Shown in pieces: positions 39,140-47,684 of a stretch of DNA of 64,000 bases. The translations under genes and the position numbers were made by a program. Source of the DNA: Lapidilactobacillus dextrinicus DSM 20335 (GTDB taxonomy: Bacteria; Bacillota; Bacilli; Lactobacillales; Lactobacillaceae); assembly GCF_001436095.1 (NCBI RefSeq), contig NZ_AYYK01000008.1, forward strand, positions 202,714 to 266,713, written 5' to 3'. How positions within the stretch are numbered: position 1 is the stretch's first letter; every line of letters begins with the position of its first letter. The notes below the pieces were generated by a model. That model was not told the DNA's origin. It saw only the letters and a list, made by a program, of their open reading frames with translations, and searched no databases.

Positions 39140-40042
39140 ATGAATAAACGGACAACTGAGATGCGTAACCCTGCCACAATGGCAATTGATGAAATGTCGA
39201 CTCAGCAAATTTTAACCACAATTAATCAACAGGATCAGCAAGTTCCGATTGCTATTGGTCAACCAGAACTATTAAATATGATTACTCAAATTGTTGATAC
39301 GGTTGTTGAGAGTTTCAAAAAAGGCGGGCGTCTCTTTTATATTGGTGCCGGGACAAGTGGTCGCTTAGGAATCCTTGATGCTGCTGAATGTGTACCAACT
39401 TTTGGTACTGATCCAGAAATGGTTCAAGGATTAATCGCTGGCGGTAAAAAGGCGATGACTGAAGCAGTTGAAGGCGCTGAAGATTCTGTTGAAGGTGGTC
39501 GTGCGGACTTAGTTGCTCGCAACCTTTCTGATAAAGATTTCGTGTTGGGCTTAGCTGCTAGTGGCTCAACACCATACGTTATTGGCGGTTTAGATTACGC
39601 AAAAGAAATCGGTGCTAAAACTGGCGCGTTAAGTTGTAACCAAGGTGCACTAATCAGTGACCATGCTGACTATGCAATTGAAGCCGTTGTGGGTCCTGAA
39701 GTTGTGACTGGCTCAACACGAATGAAGGCTGGCACGGCCGAAAAATTAATTTTAAATATGATTTCTACAACAGCGATGATTAAAATGGGTAAGGTTTATG
39801 GTAATCTAATGGTAGATGTTAAACCAACCAATTTAAAATTAGTCGATCGGGCAAAACGGATTATTGCTGATGCAACCAGTGTTGATTACAAAACAGCTGA
39901 AAAGTTCTTTATTGCTGCTCATCAACAACCGAAAATTGCCATTGTCATGATTAATGGTGATGTTGATTACGAAGCAGCCGTTACTGCTTTGGCTGCGACA
40001 GATGGCTTTATCGCTGCTGCACTTAAATATTTACGAAAATAA
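39140..40042 (+). CDS. murQ: N-acetylmuramic acid 6-phosphate etherase MurQ
   Basis: 300 residues, full length. Cleaves the D-lactyl ether of MurNAc-6P, giving GlcNAc-6P and D-lactate. SIS-domain fold with RLFYIGAGTSGRLGILDAAECVPTFG (phosphosugar site), the conserved EGAEDS segment with the catalytic glutamate, LAASGSTPYVIGGL, and GSTRMKAGTAEKLILNM. Start ATG directly follows the esterase stop. A terminator at about 40078-40114 separates it from the regulator gene. Confidence 0.95.
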   Translation: MNKRTTEMRNPATMAIDEMSTQQILTTINQQDQQVPIAIGQPELLNMITQIVDTVVESFKKGGRLFYIGAGTSGRLGILDAAECVPTFGTDPEMVQGLIAGGKKAMTEAVEGAEDSVEGGRADLVARNLSDKDFVLGLAASGSTPYVIGGLDYAKEIGAKTGALSCNQGALISDHADYAIEAVVGPEVVTGSTRMKAGTAEKLILNMISTTAMIKMGKVYGNLMVDVKPTNLKLVDRAKRIIADATSVDYKTAEKFFIAAHQQPKIAIVMINGDVDYEAAVTALAATDGFIAAALKYLRK

Positions 40043-40077
40043 TTAGGTGAATCCCAATAACAGGTTATTGGGACACG

Positions 40078-40114
40078 TTTAAACCAGGTTGGCATTTTGC
40101 TTGACCTGGTTTTG
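40078..40114 (+). terminator. Terminator after murQ
   Basis: AAACCAGGT / ACCTGGTTT stem followed by TTTTGTTG. Confidence 0.7.
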
Positions 40115-40212
40115 TTGCGTCTTTTAGCCTTTAAAGATGCAGGTTGTTTTATCCGTTAACTGCTAGTTTGATTTAATTTTAAATGACAATAAAAACTAGG
40201 ATGGTGATTAAT

Positions 40213-41073
40213 ATGTCAGTTAGAGGCAGAATTTTGAATGCCAAAGGAGATTTGTCAGAAGCTGAACGTAAAGTTGCAGATTATATTCTGACGCATCAAC
40301 AACAAGTTTTAAAAATGACGATTAAAGAGTTGGCCAAAGCAGCCAATTCCAGTCCAGCATCAGTTATTCGTTTAACCAAACGTTTAGATATTGATAGTTT
40401 TACAACACTCCGAATTTTATTATCTTCAGATTTAACGAAGAATCGAACGGATCCGAAAGACCATGAAGACATTAAGAAAAATGAGCCGTTGTCGTCGATT
40501 AAAGATAAACTTCTTTCCAGTGCATTACAGTCAATTCGCGAAACGACAGATCAAGTTAATGAAGACGAGGTTAATCATCTTGTAGACGCCATTATTCATT
40601 CACAACGCTTGTTTATTTTTGGAATCGGCGCTTCTTACTTGGCTGTAGAAAACATCTCGCAAAAGTGGAACCGGATTGGTTATCCCACAGTAGCGGATAA
40701 CGATTTAAACGCACTATTGCCAAAAATAGTCAACGCAGGTAAAAAAGATGTTCTGTGGGTTATTTCTAATTCTGGTGAATCGCCAGAAGTTTTACTTGCT
40801 GCACAAACAGCTAAAAAATATCATATTAAAGTTGTTTCTTTGACGCGTTTTGGCAACAATAGTCTGGCTAAGTTATCTGATATTAGTGTTCACACTTCGC
40901 AACCAATGGAAAGTTCTAATCGGATTGCAGCCACGAACTCATTACTTGCACAATTCATGCTAATTGATATCATTTTTTATTTCTTCGTTAGTAAGACTTT
41001 TGATAAAAGTGCTAAGGCTTTGGATATTTCGCATGCTATTGTTCAAGAATATAAAGAAACCATGTTGAAATAA
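40213..41073 (+). CDS. murR: MurR/RpiR-family transcriptional regulator
   Basis: 286 residues. RpiR-type HTH (about 1-75; MTIKELAKAANSSPASVIRLTKRLDIDSF) and SIS domain (about 110-250; LFIFGIGASYLAVENISQKWNRIG, LWVISNSGESPEVLLAA). Between murQ and the EIIC gene, it is the natural MurNAc-6P-responsive regulator of this cluster. Start at ATG 40213, preceded by GGATGGTG; the open frame continues to 40183. The last codons and stop form part of a palindromic sequence very like the operator before the EIIC gene. Confidence 0.88.
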   Translation: MSVRGRILNAKGDLSEAERKVADYILTHQQQVLKMTIKELAKAANSSPASVIRLTKRLDIDSFTTLRILLSSDLTKNRTDPKDHEDIKKNEPLSSIKDKLLSSALQSIRETTDQVNEDEVNHLVDAIIHSQRLFIFGIGASYLAVENISQKWNRIGYPTVADNDLNALLPKIVNAGKKDVLWVISNSGESPEVLLAAQTAKKYHIKVVSLTRFGNNSLAKLSDISVHTSQPMESSNRIAATNSLLAQFMLIDIIFYFFVSKTFDKSAKALDISHAIVQEYKETMLK

Positions 41074-41083
41074 AATTTCAAAG
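41061..41083. promoter_or_regulatory. Second operator-like palindrome at the end of the murR-like gene
   Basis: CATGTTGAAAT-A-AAATTTCA is almost identical to the core of the palindrome at 41319-41347, 258 bp upstream of it. It overlaps the regulator stop codon. Confidence 0.4.
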
Positions 41084-41318
41084 TTATTATTTGCTTGGTT
41101 AATTGCGGAATCATTAATTTTGAATTCAATCGGCGTAATTGAGCTAAAGATTGTCGATGGTATTTGTACTTGATTCAAGTCTCCAATAATTAGTCATGTG
41201 ATTTTTACTAACTTAAAGATACTAGACTAATCTTTAAATTAGCGATTAACTGGTATTGATATTTGTGAATTAGTTAAATCAAATAAAAAAATATATCAAA
41301 ATAAAATATTTTTACAAT

Positions 41319-41352
41319 AACATGTTGAAATTAAATTTCACCATGTTATAAT
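41319..41352 (+). promoter_or_regulatory. Promoter and palindromic operator of the EIIC gene
   Basis: AACATGTTGAAATT-A-AATTTCACCATGTT (41319-41347) is a 29 bp palindrome with one mismatch. It contains the -35 TTGAAA (41325-41330) and runs into the -10 TATAAT (41347-41352), with a 16 bp spacer. A bound regulator would block RNA polymerase. The TGAAA...TTTCA core resembles what RpiR-family proteins bind. The remainder of the 41074-41425 gap contains only the second palindrome copy. Confidence 0.7.
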
Positions 41353-41425
41353 ATTTTTTGAAGGCGGATACACGCCGGAGCAACTTGCAATTATTTTGTA
41401 ACAAAAAATAGGAGGAGTGATTTTC

Positions 41426-42748
41426 ATGGATAAAATCATGAAATGGGTCGAAGATAAATTAGTACCACCAATGGCCAAAATTGGGACACAACGTCACCTT
41501 TTAGCTATTCGTAATGGTGTTGTATCTTCACTTTCATTAATTCTGATTGGTACGTTCTTCATGGTCTTCATCAACTTACCAATCCCAGCCTTTGCTAAGG
41601 CATTGGCACCATATACGGCAACAATCGTTTTGCCATACCGAATGACGATGGGCTTAATGGCAATTTATGCCACATTCGTTATGGGGGCTGACTTAGCGAA
41701 GTCGTATAAGTTAGATGCTGTTACTGGTGGTATTTTGTCATTAGGTACATTCTTTATGTTCCAAGTACCTGTTAATGTCTTAACACCAAAATCAGCACCA
41801 CTTGGTTTCGTTTTACCAATGGCTTATACTGGTGCTTCAGGTATGTTTACTGGTATCGTTTCAATGATCTTTGCCGTTGAAGTTTATCGCTGGTTTAAGA
41901 CGCATAACGTTACCATCAAAATGCCTGATCAAGTACCACCTGCAGTTTCACGTTCATTTGAAGCTTTAATTCCTGGCTTTGTGATTATTACTGCCGTTTG
42001 GTTGGTTCGTGATGTTGCTGGTTTTGATTTAAACTCAGCTTTAATGGCATTATTCAAACCAATCACAGGTATTTTAGGTAATAACTTATTTGGTGCTTTG
42101 TTACCAATGTTCTTGATCCATATCTTATGGTCATTTGGTATTCATGGTATGAGTATTATTGGTTCACTTGTTCGCCCAATGTGGTTGATCATGTTGGATG
42201 ATAATGCTAAGGCATTAGCTGCTGGTAAAGCTGCAACTAACTTACCTTATATCGCACCAGAACAATTGTACCAATGGACCGTTACTATCGGTGGTGCCGG
42301 CGCTACTTTAGTCGTTGCTATCTTATTCTTAACTGTTTGCCACTCTAAGTTCTTAAAAGAAGTTGGTCGCTTCTCAATTATTCCTGGTATCTTTAACATC
42401 AACGAGCCAATGATCTTTGGTGCTCCTATGATGCTTAACCCATACATGTTTATTCCATTTAACGTTGTTCCACTTGTTTTAACAACAATTAGTTATCTTG
42501 CCGTTAAGGGTGGTTTGGTCAATGGCTTTACCACATTACCTGCTTGGACATTACCTGCACCAATTGGTGGTTATCTATCAGCTGGTAACGACTGGCGCGT
42601 TGTTGTTTTAATCTTAATCAATATGGTTATCGCTGCTTTGATTTACTATCCATTTATTAAAGCTTACGATAAACATATGATGGAACAAGAAGCAGGCGAA
42701 GCTGAAGAAGGAAATGAAACAGCTCAAACTGCTAACGCAAACTTCTAG
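41426..42748 (+). CDS. PTS lactose/cellobiose-family EIIC, probable amino-sugar disaccharide importer
   Basis: 440 residues, polytopic. Same family as the celB product at 20.9 kb: HLLAIRNGVVSSLSLILIGTFF, KMPDQVPPAVSRSFEALIPGF, GIHGMSIIGSLVRPMW, FNINEPMIFGAPMMLNPYM. EIIA and EIIB are absent. GGAGGAG precedes ATG 41426; the upstream GTG 41417 lies in it. Its neighbours mupG, murQ, murR-like and a GlcNAc-type kinase suggest that the substrate is a MurNAc-GlcNAc-type disaccharide or related amino sugar, unlike the MurP (glucose-family) transporters known for this job. The substrate is inferred only from context. Confidence 0.88.
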   Translation: MDKIMKWVEDKLVPPMAKIGTQRHLLAIRNGVVSSLSLILIGTFFMVFINLPIPAFAKALAPYTATIVLPYRMTMGLMAIYATFVMGADLAKSYKLDAVTGGILSLGTFFMFQVPVNVLTPKSAPLGFVLPMAYTGASGMFTGIVSMIFAVEVYRWFKTHNVTIKMPDQVPPAVSRSFEALIPGFVIITAVWLVRDVAGFDLNSALMALFKPITGILGNNLFGALLPMFLIHILWSFGIHGMSIIGSLVRPMWLIMLDDNAKALAAGKAATNLPYIAPEQLYQWTVTIGGAGATLVVAILFLTVCHSKFLKEVGRFSIIPGIFNINEPMIFGAPMMLNPYMFIPFNVVPLVLTTISYLAVKGGLVNGFTTLPAWTLPAPIGGYLSAGNDWRVVVLILINMVIAALIYYPFIKAYDKHMMEQEAGEAEEGNETAQTANANF

Positions 42749-42757
42749 AGGTGTAAT

Positions 42758-43021
42758 ATGCTATATTGGCTATTAGTTTTTATCGGTTTTATTATTCTAT
42801 TGGTTGCAAGTAACTTCTTATTGAAGTTCTTAAAGCAACACGGCATTAAAATTAATCGTTGGGTCTGGGCAGCTGCCTCATTCTTAGTTGTGATCATCCC
42901 CAAAGTGATCTTTCCTAAAATGGGTACACCTGTAACGATCGTGCTACTTGCTTTTTGTGGTGTTTTTGCGATTAACTTTATGACTGAGCAACATCAATGG
43001 ATGATCGATAAGAAGATATAG
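42758..43021 (+). CDS. Small membrane protein of unknown function
   Basis: 87 residues with three predicted membrane segments (about 1-24, 38-55 and 58-78) and short basic loops. No motif recognised. It starts 9 bp after the EIIC stop with GAGGTG just upstream, so it is cotranscribed and likely linked to the PTS permease or to its substrate handling. A terminator follows. Confidence 0.65.
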   Translation: MLYWLLVFIGFIILLVASNFLLKFLKQHGIKINRWVWAAASFLVVIIPKVIFPKMGTPVTIVLLAFCGVFAINFMTEQHQWMIDKKI

Positions 43022-43116
43022 TCAGTAATCCAGCTTTACGCTATGATTATTTCTTGAACTAAACACAAACCCATGTGTGATCATTACGATTTCAATTAAA
43101 TATTAACTGTCAATTA

Positions 43117-43160
43117 TCAAAAAAGGTTCACTCATTTGATGAGTGAACCTTTTTAATTTG
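43117..43160 (+). terminator. Terminator after the small membrane protein gene
   Basis: AAAAGGTTCACTCAT / ATGAGTGAACCTTTTT stem with a short loop. The rest of the 43022-43360 gap is AT-rich and ends with a TATACT (43336-43341) that may be the -10 of the next gene. Confidence 0.88.
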
Positions 43161-43360
43161 GTTAAAAACTTTACGCAAGCCATAATTATTTGATTGATTT
43201 ACCGATAACAGTTACTTATAATTATCTAGATATGGCCTTGTGTGATAATTTAAATAAAATTATTTGCTTGGTTATTTATCTATTTTAGAAATAACATAGG
43301 AAGTAAGCATAATAATTTGTTAGTTTAAAACGTGCTATACTGATCGTGGATTGAAGGGAG

Positions 43361-45592
43361 ATGATGGCTGCAGTGATAAAAAATAAGTTGTTTTCAAAAA
43401 TTGTCAAAATAGTTTCATTTATTTTTAGTTTAGCAATAATTCAATCTACATTAAGTCCTGTCATTGTTTCTGCAGTCGTGGAGGACGGTACGTCTACTCA
43501 GGAAACTAGTGTGACAACGTCTTCAGAAAAAACGTCGGAATTAAATAATAAATCAAGCTCACAAAGCACATTAAATAAGTCTTCTACGTCTTCCTCATCA
43601 GCGACGTCCGGCAGCCTAAACAACTCATTTTTAAGCAGTAGTTCAAATAAAACTGTAAAAAGTTCGAATGGTGATACTGACAAGAAAACAAGGGCTACGG
43701 CACCCATAACTAAAGTTGACCCGACTAATATTTCATCATTAGTAACAAACGGATATGCGCTGGGGGCTGCGTCAAACTTTAACTTATTTGCAACCGATAC
43801 GCTTAAATTAAGTGGAAATGCTCCAAATGCAAGAATTGGTGCCAATACATTTAATGGTACGGATTCTCAGGTGACTCTTGGGTGGACAACCGGAACAAAA
43901 GGTGACGACACTCATATGCTAGTTGCAAATACGCTTCAAGGTACGTATGGCACAAAATTTGCAACAAGTAAAACAACTGGAATTTATGCTGCGGAGAGTT
44001 CTACGGCTCCGGTATTAAAGAATACTAATGGTGAGGATGTCAACCCGGATTCATTAAATACAGTTACCGATTTTTCTAGGACAGGTATAAGTTCGTTTTC
44101 TCAAACGAGTGAACAATTACAATCAGTGAGTGACTTTTATGCATCTACCGATCAAGTTACGAAAGTGTTTTCTGATAAATTTGTTAAGATTGTTGATCTA
44201 ACAGATAGTGATATGATTTCACAAAAGGGAATTGATAAAACAATAACGGATTCAGGTACGCATCAATTTTTAATCGTTAATATTCCAGCTACTTCAGAAG
44301 ATCAATTGAAATATAACGGGTACCTACTGCATGTTAATATTAAGTATATTACAAAGGCAGTTAATCCCATTGTGATTTTGAACTTTCCTAATTTGAAGAC
44401 CTTATCATTAGAGCAGGCCGATGATTTATTGAATGTTAGTTATGGAGCAAATGAGGCGAATCAAACTAGCATTACCGATAAGAGCCGAATTTTAATGAAT
44501 TTTCCCAATGCCTCTGATTTAAGTATTCAACAAAATTTTGTCGGAACATTGCTTGCTCCTGCAGCGACTGTGTTAATTAAGGGGCTCAAACTTAATACAA
44601 CTTTTAGTGCTGCCTATGCTAAAAATATTGAGATGACTAACGGAACGACATCCTCAGGTTCTGACGGTGTCTTTAATCCACCGGAATTTGGTGATCCTAA
44701 TAATCAAGGTGGAAGCACTGAAACAGATGAAATAACCAAGGCTGATGTGACTAAAGTGCCTGCTAGTGGTTCTGCCTCAACCAAGTCTTTTAAGGATGAT
44801 CAGCAAACATTAAGTGACTTCAAGTATAACGATACGCTTAAATTTGATATTGGTTGGCAAGGCTATGCTGACGCCGAATTGTATCGTTCAACTGATGGAA
44901 CAACTTGGACCAATATTAACACCGATATCAAAACAGGTGACGATGGTAATAAGACATATACTTCGGCAGACTTTTCTCCAGGTAAAGATGTGAAATTAAC
45001 AGTTGATGGCAGTAACGGAACGCAACAAATCTTCAAGACTACAGGTAATAAGACTTATTCTTTTGCACTCGTTAAGAGCAATCAAAAGACATTAACGGAT
45101 GTTAGTGATGCTGTTTGGCAAGGACAGGTTGCAACATCTACCGCGGATTTTACATTAGCTGTACCCGACAAGATTGACTTTTCAATCGATTATTCAAAAC
45201 TTAAAACGGATAGTGATGGGGATTTGCTAGCAACGCCTAAAGAAACGCCTGAATTAGTGTTGTCGAATGACTTAGAAGCAGACTTTTCATTAACACTGAA
45301 AAGTGATGCAACCGCCGATCAAACAGAACCCAAAAATGAACAGACGAACGTATTTTTAGGTGCACAGAGATTTAAGTTCATTTCTAATAATCAAGCTATT
45401 TATTTGGCTAATAATTTAGAATTATTTAGCAAGTCGGTGCCAATTGATGGCGTTTTGGCGGTCGCTCAAGATCCGCTGGAACCTAAAGTGGAAAAGTATC
45501 AATTAACTGGTTTTCAGGTAAAGGTGCCGCTGACACTAGCTTCAACTGCGGCAATAGTAGGATTAGATTGGCAGCTAACCCTTGGTGAGTAA
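43361..45592 (+). CDS. Secreted surface protein with choice-of-anchor A domain (WxL cluster)
   Basis: 743 residues. Signal peptide (about 1-38, cleavage near IVSA), then a Ser/Thr-rich spacer (45-110), a choice-of-anchor A type adhesion domain (about 130-430; YALGAASNFNLFATDTLKLSGNAPNA and NFVGTLLAPAATVLIKG are its ends), a linker, then a beta-rich region. The extreme C-terminus VGLDWQLTLGE ends in a W-x-L, and there is no LPXTG motif. Expected to be held on the wall through the neighbouring WxL partners. Start uncertain: AAGGGAG abuts ATG 43361/43364, while GTG 43373 is 12 nt away. First of three genes in a cell-surface cluster. Confidence 0.75.
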   Translation: MMAAVIKNKLFSKIVKIVSFIFSLAIIQSTLSPVIVSAVVEDGTSTQETSVTTSSEKTSELNNKSSSQSTLNKSSTSSSSATSGSLNNSFLSSSSNKTVKSSNGDTDKKTRATAPITKVDPTNISSLVTNGYALGAASNFNLFATDTLKLSGNAPNARIGANTFNGTDSQVTLGWTTGTKGDDTHMLVANTLQGTYGTKFATSKTTGIYAAESSTAPVLKNTNGEDVNPDSLNTVTDFSRTGISSFSQTSEQLQSVSDFYASTDQVTKVFSDKFVKIVDLTDSDMISQKGIDKTITDSGTHQFLIVNIPATSEDQLKYNGYLLHVNIKYITKAVNPIVILNFPNLKTLSLEQADDLLNVSYGANEANQTSITDKSRILMNFPNASDLSIQQNFVGTLLAPAATVLIKGLKLNTTFSAAYAKNIEMTNGTTSSGSDGVFNPPEFGDPNNQGGSTETDEITKADVTKVPASGSASTKSFKDDQQTLSDFKYNDTLKFDIGWQGYADAELYRSTDGTTWTNINTDIKTGDDGNKTYTSADFSPGKDVKLTVDGSNGTQQIFKTTGNKTYSFALVKSNQKTLTDVSDAVWQGQVATSTADFTLAVPDKIDFSIDYSKLKTDSDGDLLATPKETPELVLSNDLEADFSLTLKSDATADQTEPKNEQTNVFLGAQRFKFISNNQAIYLANNLELFSKSVPIDGVLAVAQDPLEPKVEKYQLTGFQVKVPLTLASTAAIVGLDWQLTLGE

Positions 45593-45628
45593 GTTTTATA
45601 AACGTGTTTTCAAAATAACAAATGGTTG

Positions 45629-45657
45629 TTTACTTTCTGTAAGTTTTGACTTATAAT
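45629..45657 (+). promoter_or_regulatory. Candidate promoter of the WxL gene
   Basis: TTTACT (45629-45634), 17 bp, TATAAT (45652-45657), about 75 bp before the WxL start. Confidence 0.5.
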
Positions 45658-45730
45658 TTACTCTGGCTGAAAATGAATGTAAATTATTAAATATATGAAA
45701 AAATTAGCAATTAAAAAGGAGATCAAAAAT

Positions 45731-46396
45731 ATGAAATTTACTAAATTAATGACAGTTTCAAGTTTAGCATTATTACTCGCAGTTACTGGTGTAGGCGCAA
45801 CACAGGCTTCTGCAGCTACTGATGATACAACGGCAACAACGACTGCTGAATTTTCAATTGAAAACGGTACGTTAACATTGGATAAAGCACCAGATTTACA
45901 ATTTGGTAAAGTTAATATTGCCGATGTTTTATCAGGTAAAACAACCTCATTATCACTAGCTAACAATTCAGTTAGCAAACAAGTTGCGGGTGAAACAACT
46001 GCTAAGGCACCAACAGAAGGTGTTATTCAGGTTACCAACTATGATGCAACTGTTGCTAGCTGGAATTTAACAGCGAAAGCAACAGCTTTTGACGGAATGA
46101 CAGGTGTCAAAATGAATATTGCACCACAAAATGTTAAAACTACTAATGGTTCTAAAACAGCAGCGACTTCAACACCTGGTTCTGATAGCGATGTTATTAA
46201 TGACGCAGTAGATGTACTTGACGGTGCCCCAGCTATGGGTGTTACAACTGCTGACGTTAAAAAAGATGATAGTAAGGCGGCTGCAACTTTAGACCTTTCA
46301 GGTGTTAAAGATGCTAGTCAAATTACTACCGGTACACATCAATCAACTGTTACTTGGACGTTATCAAGTACAGCACCAGCTAATGCTGCTAAATAA
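45731..46396 (+). CDS. WxL domain surface protein
   Basis: 221 residues. Signal peptide ending near TQASAATDD (about residue 30), then a WxL domain that fills the rest: first W-x-L in ASWNLTA and second in TVTWTLSSTAPANAAK at the C-terminus. WxL domains bind peptidoglycan non-covalently and display the protein on the cell surface. AAAGGAG about 10 nt upstream supports ATG 45731; an in-frame ATG at 45695 would precede that ribosome binding site. Partner of the DUF916 protein downstream. Terminator at 46425-46462. Confidence 0.9.
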   Translation: MKFTKLMTVSSLALLLAVTGVGATQASAATDDTTATTTAEFSIENGTLTLDKAPDLQFGKVNIADVLSGKTTSLSLANNSVSKQVAGETTAKAPTEGVIQVTNYDATVASWNLTAKATAFDGMTGVKMNIAPQNVKTTNGSKTAATSTPGSDSDVINDAVDVLDGAPAMGVTTADVKKDDSKAAATLDLSGVKDASQITTGTHQSTVTWTLSSTAPANAAK

Positions 46397-46424
46397 GTTA
46401 TTCCAAATTTAATAAGATATCTTT

Positions 46425-46462
46425 TAGGTTGAATCACGTTTGATTCAGCCTTTTTATTTAAG
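46425..46462 (+). terminator. Terminator between the WxL and DUF916 genes
   Basis: GGTTGAATCA / TTGATTCAGCC stem followed by TTTTTATTT; probably partial, giving more WxL than DUF916 protein. Confidence 0.75.
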
Positions 46463-46496
46463 GATTTCTTTTTAGTATCCTAGGAGAAGATGAACA

Positions 46497-47615
46497 ATGA
46501 GAGTTAGACGCTTTAAACATTCAGTGCTGTTACTGTTGACTACTATTTTAGTAGGTCTATGTTTCTTAAAGTCACAGTTAGTTAGTGCAGCTGGAACAAG
46601 TTTTACAATGGGAATTGATCAACCCACAAATCAGATTGAAAAGAACACTAATTACTTCAATCTGTTAGTTAAACCCAAGCAAGAACAAACATTGACGATT
46701 GTACTGAAAAATTTAGTTAATAAGCCTAATAAAATCACAGTTACACCGGTATCAGCTTATACGAATAACAACGGGATTATTGATTACAAGACCAATATTA
46801 CTTCGGCGAAAACCGCTGCTAAGTATCAATGGGCTGATTTAGTTTCGCCCAATTCAGTGACAATTGAAGTGCCAGCAAACAGCACCCGTAATATTAATTT
46901 CACTTTGAAAGTGCCCAACGATACTTTTTCTGGTTTAATTGATGGTGGTTTCCGAGCAACGTCTACCAGCGATGCTGTAACAACACAAGCTAAAAAAGGG
47001 CTAAACATCAAAAATAAATATGCCATGATTATTGGTGCGACAGTACAAATGTCTAAAGATTATGTTTCTCCTGAATTAAAATTAAATGATATTCAACCAG
47101 CTTTGGTTGCGAATACAACCACACTTTTAGCCAATATTGAAAACACTAAACCATCGTTATTCGGTAAAATGACGATTGATGCTAAGGTGACGAGGCGTGG
47201 CAGTGATAAGGTTTTGCATTCGGCTAAACGAACCAATCTGTCGATGGCCCCACTCTCCAACTTTAACTATCAAATTGATTGGGGTCGTGAGCAGTTCAAA
47301 AACGGTAAATATACGCTATATTTAACTGCTAAGTCTGGGAGTAAAACTTGGAAATTCACGCGTAATTTTACAATTGCGGCAGCAAGCGCCGAAAAGGTTA
47401 ATAAAAAAGCTGTCAACTTAAAGAAGCCAAATTATTGGTGGATCTGGTTATTACTAGGTCTTTTATTATTAATATTAATCATTCTACTTATCATTTGGAA
47501 ACGTCGTAAAAAAGATGATGACGATGAACCAAAAGCTGAAGAAAGCAAGTCTACCTTAAAAGAAACAAAAGATACTCCTGATCCAGATAAAAATTCCAAG
47601 CCAACCGATAATTAA
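46497..47615 (+). CDS. DUF916-DUF3324 membrane-anchored WxL partner protein
   Basis: 372 residues. Signal peptide (about 1-32), DUF916/WxL-interacting domain (about 36-155; SFTMGIDQPTNQIEKNTNYFNLLVKP), DUF3324 (about 165-300; NKYAMIIGATVQMSKD), a C-terminal membrane segment (about 316-340; WWIWLLLGLLLLILIILLIIW) and a charged cytosolic tail (KRRKKDDDDEPK). These proteins tether WxL proteins at the cell surface and bind peptidoglycan or host ligands. Start has only a moderate ribosome binding site (AGGAGA). Confidence 0.92.
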   Translation: MRVRRFKHSVLLLLTTILVGLCFLKSQLVSAAGTSFTMGIDQPTNQIEKNTNYFNLLVKPKQEQTLTIVLKNLVNKPNKITVTPVSAYTNNNGIIDYKTNITSAKTAAKYQWADLVSPNSVTIEVPANSTRNINFTLKVPNDTFSGLIDGGFRATSTSDAVTTQAKKGLNIKNKYAMIIGATVQMSKDYVSPELKLNDIQPALVANTTTLLANIENTKPSLFGKMTIDAKVTRRGSDKVLHSAKRTNLSMAPLSNFNYQIDWGREQFKNGKYTLYLTAKSGSKTWKFTRNFTIAAASAEKVNKKAVNLKKPNYWWIWLLLGLLLLILIILLIIWKRRKKDDDDEPKAEESKSTLKETKDTPDPDKNSKPTDN

Positions 47616-47631
47616 AGAATATCGATTAACA

Positions 47632-47674
47632 AAAACACCCTGAAAAGCCTACTGAATCTTTCAGGGTGTTTTAT
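47632..47674. terminator. Bidirectional terminator
   Basis: AAAACACCCTGAAA / CTTTCAGGGTGTTTT stem between convergent genes. Confidence 0.88.
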
Positions 47675-47684
47675 TATGTCATTT

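Noticed and set aside
41385..41400. cre site next to the EIIC gene of the mur cluster
   Set aside because: The nearest sequence (TGAAGGCGGATACA, about 41360) has too many mismatches; the palindromic operator is a better regulator site.
43498..43845. 115-codon minus-strand frame
   Set aside because: Antisense of the Ser/Thr-rich part of the surface protein; a composition artefact.
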